A DNA stretch of 9,632 nt from Planctomycetota bacterium (GTDB lineage Bacteria; Planctomycetota; UBA1135; UBA2386): contig CANGSN010000080.1 in NCBI GenBank assembly GCA_947455805.1, positions 1 to 9,632 of the forward strand, in the 5' to 3' direction. The translations under genes were made by a program, and so were the position numbers. This document shows positions 6,307 to 9,632 of this stretch, piece after piece (position 1 is the stretch's first letter; the number at the start of each line of letters is the position of its first letter). Below the pieces are notes generated by a model that ran no database searches, was not told the origin of the DNA, and saw only the letters and a list, made by a program, of their open reading frames with translations.

Positions 6307-7610
6307 GCTGCCTCCAGCACGACGGCCTGGCCCTGGCCGCCGCCGATGCAAAGGGACGCGAGTCCGTGGCGCTTGCCGCGCGCGCGCAGTTCGTGGGCGA
6401 GCGTCAGCACGAGGCGGGCGCCCGAGGCGGCGATCGGGTGGCCGAGTGCGATGGCGCCGCCGTTGACGTTCAGCTGGTCGAGGTCCACCTGGCCGATCGC
6501 GTCGGGCAGCGAGAGCACGCGCCGGCAGTAGTCGGCGTCGGCGAACGCACGCACGCAGCCGAGCACCTGCGCGGCGAACGCCTCGTTGATCTCCAGCAGG
6601 TCGAGCTGGTCGAACGACAGCCCGGCGGCGGCCAACGCCTTCGGCGTCGCGTGCACCGGGCCGAGGCCCATCGTCGTCGGCGACAACGCCGCGGTCGCGG
6701 TGCCGCGCACGATCGCCAGCGGCGGCAGGCCGAGCTGCTTGCTGCGGGCCAGCGACATGCACAAGAGCGCGGTGGCGCCGTCGGTGATCTGGCAGGCGTT
6801 GCCGACGGTGACGTCGCCTTCGCGCTTGTCGAACACCGGCTTCAGCTTCGCCAGCGCCTGTTCGGTCTGCTCGGCGCGCACGCCATCGTCGGCGAGCACC
6901 GCTTCGCGGAAGTCCGGCCCCGGCACGAACGGCACGCTCTCGCGCGCGAAGCGCTGCGCCTGCTGCGCCGCGGCGGCGCGGCGGTGGCTCTGCAGCGCGA
7001 ACGCGTCCATCGCCGCGCGGTCGATGCCGAACTGGCGTGCTACGCGTTCGGCGGTGTCGCCCATCAGCATGCCGGTGGTGGGGTCGGTCAGGCCTTCGAC
7101 GATCGACAGCCGCGGCTTCAGCGTGCGCGGGCGGAACGACAGCAGCGCCTTCGCCTTCTGCCACGCCGAGCGGGCCTTGCCCAGGCGCGTGAAGAAGCGC
7201 ACCAGTTCGGGGCCCATCAGCAGCGGGAAGTTGCTCATCGACTCGGCGCCGCCGACGAGGAACACCTCGCCCTGGCCGGCGCGCAGCCGCTGCTCGGCGG
7301 CGAGCACCGACTCCATGCCGGAGGCGCAGTTGCGCATCACGGTCACCGCCGGCGTCGTCTCCGGGAGGCCGGCGCGCAGCGCCGCCACGCGCGCGACGTT
7401 GGCCTCGCGCGCGTCGGGGCCGGCACAGCCGAGGATCACCTCGTCGATCGCCGGCGGGCGGATCGGCGTGCGATCGAGCAGTTCGCGGAACACGTGCGTC
7501 GCCAGATCGGCGGCGGACGCGCCCTGCATGGCGCCACCCGCCTTGCAGAACGGGGTGCGCACGCCGGCGACGATCGCCAGGGTGCGGGACGGGTCGTTGT
7601 GGTCGTTCAT
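6303..7610 (-). CDS. fadI: 3-ketoacyl-CoA thiolase, FadI type
   Basis: This 435-residue thiolase should cleave 3-ketoacyl-CoA with CoA to give acetyl-CoA and a shortened acyl-CoA, the last step of each beta-oxidation round. The catalytic residues are all visible: nucleophile C95 in N-C-A-S-G-M, H391 in NGGAIALGHPIAASGAR, and C421 in S-L-C-I-G-G-G. INEAFAAQ (341-348) is the usual INEAFA motif. It is closer to E. coli FadI (436 residues) than FadA (387), because it has the extra segment before M-G-D-T-A-E (about 134-182, rich in Arg and Lys) that I recall in FadI and trifunctional-protein beta subunits. It is likely the beta subunit of a complex with the adjacent FadJ. It overlaps both neighbours by four bases (ATGA), the middle gene of the operon. 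A ribosome binding site before its own ATG is weak, in line with translational coupling. Confidence 0.93.
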   Translation of the reverse strand: MNDHNDPSRTLAIVAGVRTPFCKAGGAMQGASAADLATHVFRELLDRTPIRPPAIDEVILGCAGPDAREANVARVAALRAGLPETTPAVTVMRNCASGMESVLAAEQRLRAGQGEVFLVGGAESMSNFPLLMGPELVRFFTRLGKARSAWQKAKALLSFRPRTLKPRLSIVEGLTDPTTGMLMGDTAERVARQFGIDRAAMDAFALQSHRRAAAAQQAQRFARESVPFVPGPDFREAVLADDGVRAEQTEQALAKLKPVFDKREGDVTVGNACQITDGATALLCMSLARSKQLGLPPLAIVRGTATAALSPTTMGLGPVHATPKALAAAGLSFDQLDLLEINEAFAAQVLGCVRAFADADYCRRVLSLPDAIGQVDLDQLNVNGGAIALGHPIAASGARLVLTLAHELRARGKRHGLASLCIGGGQGQAVVLEAA

Positions 7611-9091
7611 GCCTTGGGCCTGCTGTCGACGAACCGCTTCTCCTTCATCTCGGTCTCCATGCCGATCTTGCGCAGCATCGGCTCGAGGCCGAGGAACTCG
7701 ACGCGGTTCGGGGTGATCTCGAGGCGCGTGTGGAACAGTTCGCGCACGCGCGCGGCGGCGGTGTCGTTCGCGCTGCCTTCGCGCAACGCCAGGTGCACGG
7801 TCATCTCGTCGACCTCGAGCGGGTCGTCGTCCTTCTTGCGCAGCTCGATCTGCCACTCCTCGACCTCCGGCATGCTGCCGAGCAGCATGGCGCAGTCCTC
7901 GAGGTTGACCAGCGTGCCCTTGACCTTCAGCAGCTGCAGGTCCTTCAGGCTCGACTCGCGCGTCAGGTCGCTGCTGATGCGTGGCACGGTGCGGCCGCAG
8001 TGCGGGCACGGTTCCCAACGCAGGCCGCCGCGCACGAGGTCGCCGGTGCGGTAGCGGAACACGGTGCTGGCGCGCGCGTGCAGCGGCGTGAACACCAGTT
8101 CGCCGTCGCTGCCCTCGGGCAGCACTTCGCCGGTGCGCGGGTCGACGACCTCGAAGATCGCGAGGTCGGGATACAGGTGGTAGCCGGTGTAGGCGTTGTC
8201 CTTGGTCGGGCACTCGGCGAACGCCATGCGCGCCTCGGTGAAGCCGTAGGTGCCGAAGATGCGCACGTTGCGCGCGCCGACCTCGCCGAGCAGCAGCTGC
8301 AGCTTGTCCTTCATGCCCGGCGGTACGCGTTCGGCGCCGAGCACGACGCAGCGCAGCGACGACAGGTCCATGCGTTCGGCCGCCGCCCGCCGCAGCAGGT
8401 GGTAGACGTAGCCCGGCACGCCGATCAGCGCGTCGGCCTTCAGGCGCGACATCGCGCGCAGGTCGCCGCTGCTGCCCATCACCTTGCCGCCGCCGGTGGA
8501 CAGCACCATCATCCCGGCCGCCTGGCCGGCGAAGAACACCTGCCAGAAGGCGAGGTGCGGCGCGTACGGGAAGATGTTGGCGACGCGGTAGTCGGGCTCG
8601 AGGCCCATGACCTCGATCAGGCGGCCGCCGGTCTCGCGCAGGTTGCGCAGGTCGTGCGGCGAGTAGAAGAACGGCACCGGCTCGGCCGAGCGGCCGGTGG
8701 TGAACGTCATGAAGCACGGCGCGTATTCGTCGCGGATGCGCGCCTTCACCGCCGGCGCGCCCTGGGTCCACTTCTGCCACAGCAGGCCGAGCTTGCGCCC
8801 GAGCGGCCACGCCCGCTTGATCGACGCGGCGTCGGGCTGCAGCACGAACTGCTTGAAGCGCTGCGGATCCTCCGCCGTCGGCAGCAGATCGCGCTTGCTG
8901 CTGAGCGGGAGGCGCTGCAGGTCGTCGACGGAGCGGATCTGCTCCGGACGCACGCCGGCGCGATCGAACAGGGCCCGGTAGAACGGCGAGAACGGGTAGA
9001 GCTGTTCCCGCACGTATTGCTGCAGCAGGTGTCCTTGCAGCGCGCGTTGTTCCGCGCGCGGCATGCGTTGCAGGCGTTGCCAGCCGATCAT
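7607..9091 (-). CDS. Phenylacetate-CoA-ligase-like acyl-activating enzyme
   Basis: This 494-residue protein belongs to the ANL superfamily of adenylate-forming enzymes, on the PaaK-like side. It probably activates a carboxylic acid to its acyl-CoA through an acyl-AMP. Visible signs are a P-loop-like T-F-T-T-G-R-S-A-E (129-137), GTYGFTEAR (280-288) in the place of the YGxTE motif, DGELVFT (329-335), and FRYRTGDL (345-352). The pattern C294, H305, C362 and C365 resembles the Cys/His cluster of PaaK enzymes; metal binding is inferred. The small C-terminal domain starts near 385 with V-K-G-T-L-V-N-L-E-D. The loop lacks the usual Ser-Gly-Thr-Thr-Gly form, so it is a divergent member. The ATG at 9091 is supported by GAGGGA eight bases upstream. 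As the first gene of the operon, it likely supplies acyl-CoA to FadI and FadJ, but the substrate (fatty, aromatic or other acid) cannot be read from the sequence. Confidence 0.85.
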   Translation of the reverse strand: MIGWQRLQRMPRAEQRALQGHLLQQYVREQLYPFSPFYRALFDRAGVRPEQIRSVDDLQRLPLSSKRDLLPTAEDPQRFKQFVLQPDAASIKRAWPLGRKLGLLWQKWTQGAPAVKARIRDEYAPCFMTFTTGRSAEPVPFFYSPHDLRNLRETGGRLIEVMGLEPDYRVANIFPYAPHLAFWQVFFAGQAAGMMVLSTGGGKVMGSSGDLRAMSRLKADALIGVPGYVYHLLRRAAAERMDLSSLRCVVLGAERVPPGMKDKLQLLLGEVGARNVRIFGTYGFTEARMAFAECPTKDNAYTGYHLYPDLAIFEVVDPRTGEVLPEGSDGELVFTPLHARASTVFRYRTGDLVRGGLRWEPCPHCGRTVPRISSDLTRESSLKDLQLLKVKGTLVNLEDCAMLLGSMPEVEEWQIELRKKDDDPLEVDEMTVHLALREGSANDTAAARVRELFHTRLEITPNRVEFLGLEPMLRKIGMETEMKEKRFVDSRPKA

Positions 9092-9328
9092 GGTGCGCGT
9101 CCCTCGTGGGTCGTGGGTACCGGTGTCCTCAGTACCTAGTTGTCGGCTGCGCGCGGTTGCAGGCTTCAGGCAACCTCGGCCGCCAGCCGATCTAGCAGGT
9201 GACATCGGCGCTCCGCGAGCAGTCCGTTCGCGGTCGTCGACGAGCACGCCGTGAGAACGCCGCATCCGCACCCGGCTCCGCCTCATGATGCTGGCGGCGG
9301 CGCCTTGAAGCACCCGCACGGCGCCTCC
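9092..9328. promoter_or_regulatory. Divergent control region, operon versus patatin gene
   Basis: The ligase-fadI-fadJ operon leaves this gap to the left and the patatin-like gene to the right, so it should carry two promoters. I find no convincing -35/-10 pair for either. The gap contains GGTAC (9116-9120) and GTACC (9132-9136) as a spaced inverted repeat, 25 to 45 bases upstream of the ligase start; this is weak as an operator candidate. A tiny frame, ATG at 9285 to TGA at 9308, overlaps the possible TTG start of the lipase gene but has no ribosome binding site. Confidence 0.45.
9100..9105 (-). promoter_or_regulatory. Ribosome binding site GAGGGA of the ligase gene
   Basis: GAGGGA on the minus strand lies eight bases upstream of the ATG at 9091. 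It is the best-placed Shine-Dalgarno sequence of the operon and fixes the start of the first gene. Confidence 0.65.
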
Positions 9329-9632
9329 GTGTCGACCGACCCGGTGGCGCGTCCGCGGCGCACGATATTGGTGCTGGGCGGTGGCGGCATGCGCGGCTTC
9401 TGCCACATCGGCATCGTGCGCGCTCTCGAGCGGCTCGGGCTGCAGGTCGACGAAGTCGTCGGCACCAGCATGGGCGCGGTCATGGGTGGACTGTTCGCCG
9501 CCGGCAACGACAGCCACCGCATGGAGACCGCGGCGGCCGAGATCTCGCTGAAGGACTTCTTCCGGCTGAACCTGCTGAAGTTCCTCGTGCGCGGCTACCG
9601 GCACCCGTCGGTCTACAAGGGCCGCACGTTCC
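9329..9632 (+). CDS. Patatin-like lipase/phospholipase (N-terminal part)
   Basis: The first 101 codons of a patatin-family protein are present before the window ends. Patatins are lipid acyl hydrolases with a Ser-Asp dyad that release fatty acids from phospholipids or other lipids. The glycine-rich oxyanion loop reads L-G-G-G-G-M-R-G (residues 16-23) and the nucleophile elbow is G-T-S-M-G with Ser47 (codon at 9467). The catalytic Asp lies beyond the edge. The N-terminus has no signal peptide in this window, suggesting a cytoplasmic or peripheral enzyme. There is no in-frame ATG before the oxyanion loop. Candidate starts are GTG 9251, TTG 9305 and GTG 9329. Codons from 9251 to about 9292 often end in A or T, whereas from 9293 on nearly all end in G or C, which argues against 9251; 9329 is my choice with modest confidence. 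It faces away from the beta-oxidation operon. Confidence 0.85.
   Translation, partial: MSTDPVARPRRTILVLGGGGMRGFCHIGIVRALERLGLQVDEVVGTSMGAVMGGLFAAGNDSHRMETAAAEISLKDFFRLNLLKFLVRGYRHPSVYKGRTF

Noticed and set aside
6307..7164. Upstream extension of the fadJ frame into the thiolase gene
   Set aside because: It overlaps the thiolase coding sequence entirely in another frame and has no domain. The ATG at 6306 has GGAGG upstream and gives the family length.
6165..9139. Long plus-strand open frames opposite the thiolase and ligase genes
   Set aside because: Same pattern of Arg/Gln/His-rich sequence without motifs, while the minus strand has the thiolase and ligase active sites.

Overview
The window is very GC-rich and holds seven genes, two of them cut by the edges. 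Six are on the minus strand and one, at the right edge, is on the plus strand. The organism is most likely a planctomycete. The main reason is the C-terminal domain of the large secreted repeat protein, which follows a pattern I know from many secreted proteins of marine Planctomycetota: a Cys-rich Gly/Ser-rich start, a G-L-P-W-x-G-type motif, a G-C-S-L segment, an 'IPN' step and an 'HQQ' strand near the end. This is recognition from memory, not a search. Myxococcota or Acidobacteriota remain possible. There are no mobile elements, RNA genes or CRISPR arrays.

The left part (1-3877) encodes cell-envelope proteins, all on the minus strand. It starts with the first 17 codons of an exported protein cut by the left edge. 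Next is an 846-residue secreted protein with 14 tandem repeats of about 47 residues (141 bp), probably beta-propeller blades. A 333-residue lipoprotein of unknown function follows (order given left to right). A non-coding gap of about 270 bp separates this group from the metabolic genes.

The right part (4147-9091) is a compact minus-strand operon, transcribed from right to left: a phenylacetate-CoA-ligase-like acyl-activating enzyme, a FadI-type 3-ketoacyl-CoA thiolase, and a FadJ/FadB-type bifunctional enoyl-CoA hydratase/3-hydroxyacyl-CoA dehydrogenase. Both gene junctions are four-base ATGA stop/start overlaps. A 10-bp GC-rich hairpin lies five bases after the last stop codon. Together the three enzymes could activate a carboxylic acid and carry out every beta-oxidation step except the acyl-CoA dehydrogenation, which must be encoded elsewhere.

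At the right edge a patatin-like lipase gene begins on the plus strand, divergent from the operon across a gap of about 240 bp. An enzyme that may release fatty acids from lipids, next to acyl activation and beta-oxidation genes, suggests a lipid-use module. No sequence here points with confidence to a wholly new system. The most unusual items are the 14-repeat protein with its break in the middle, and the use of a PaaK-like ligase where a FadD-type ligase would be expected.
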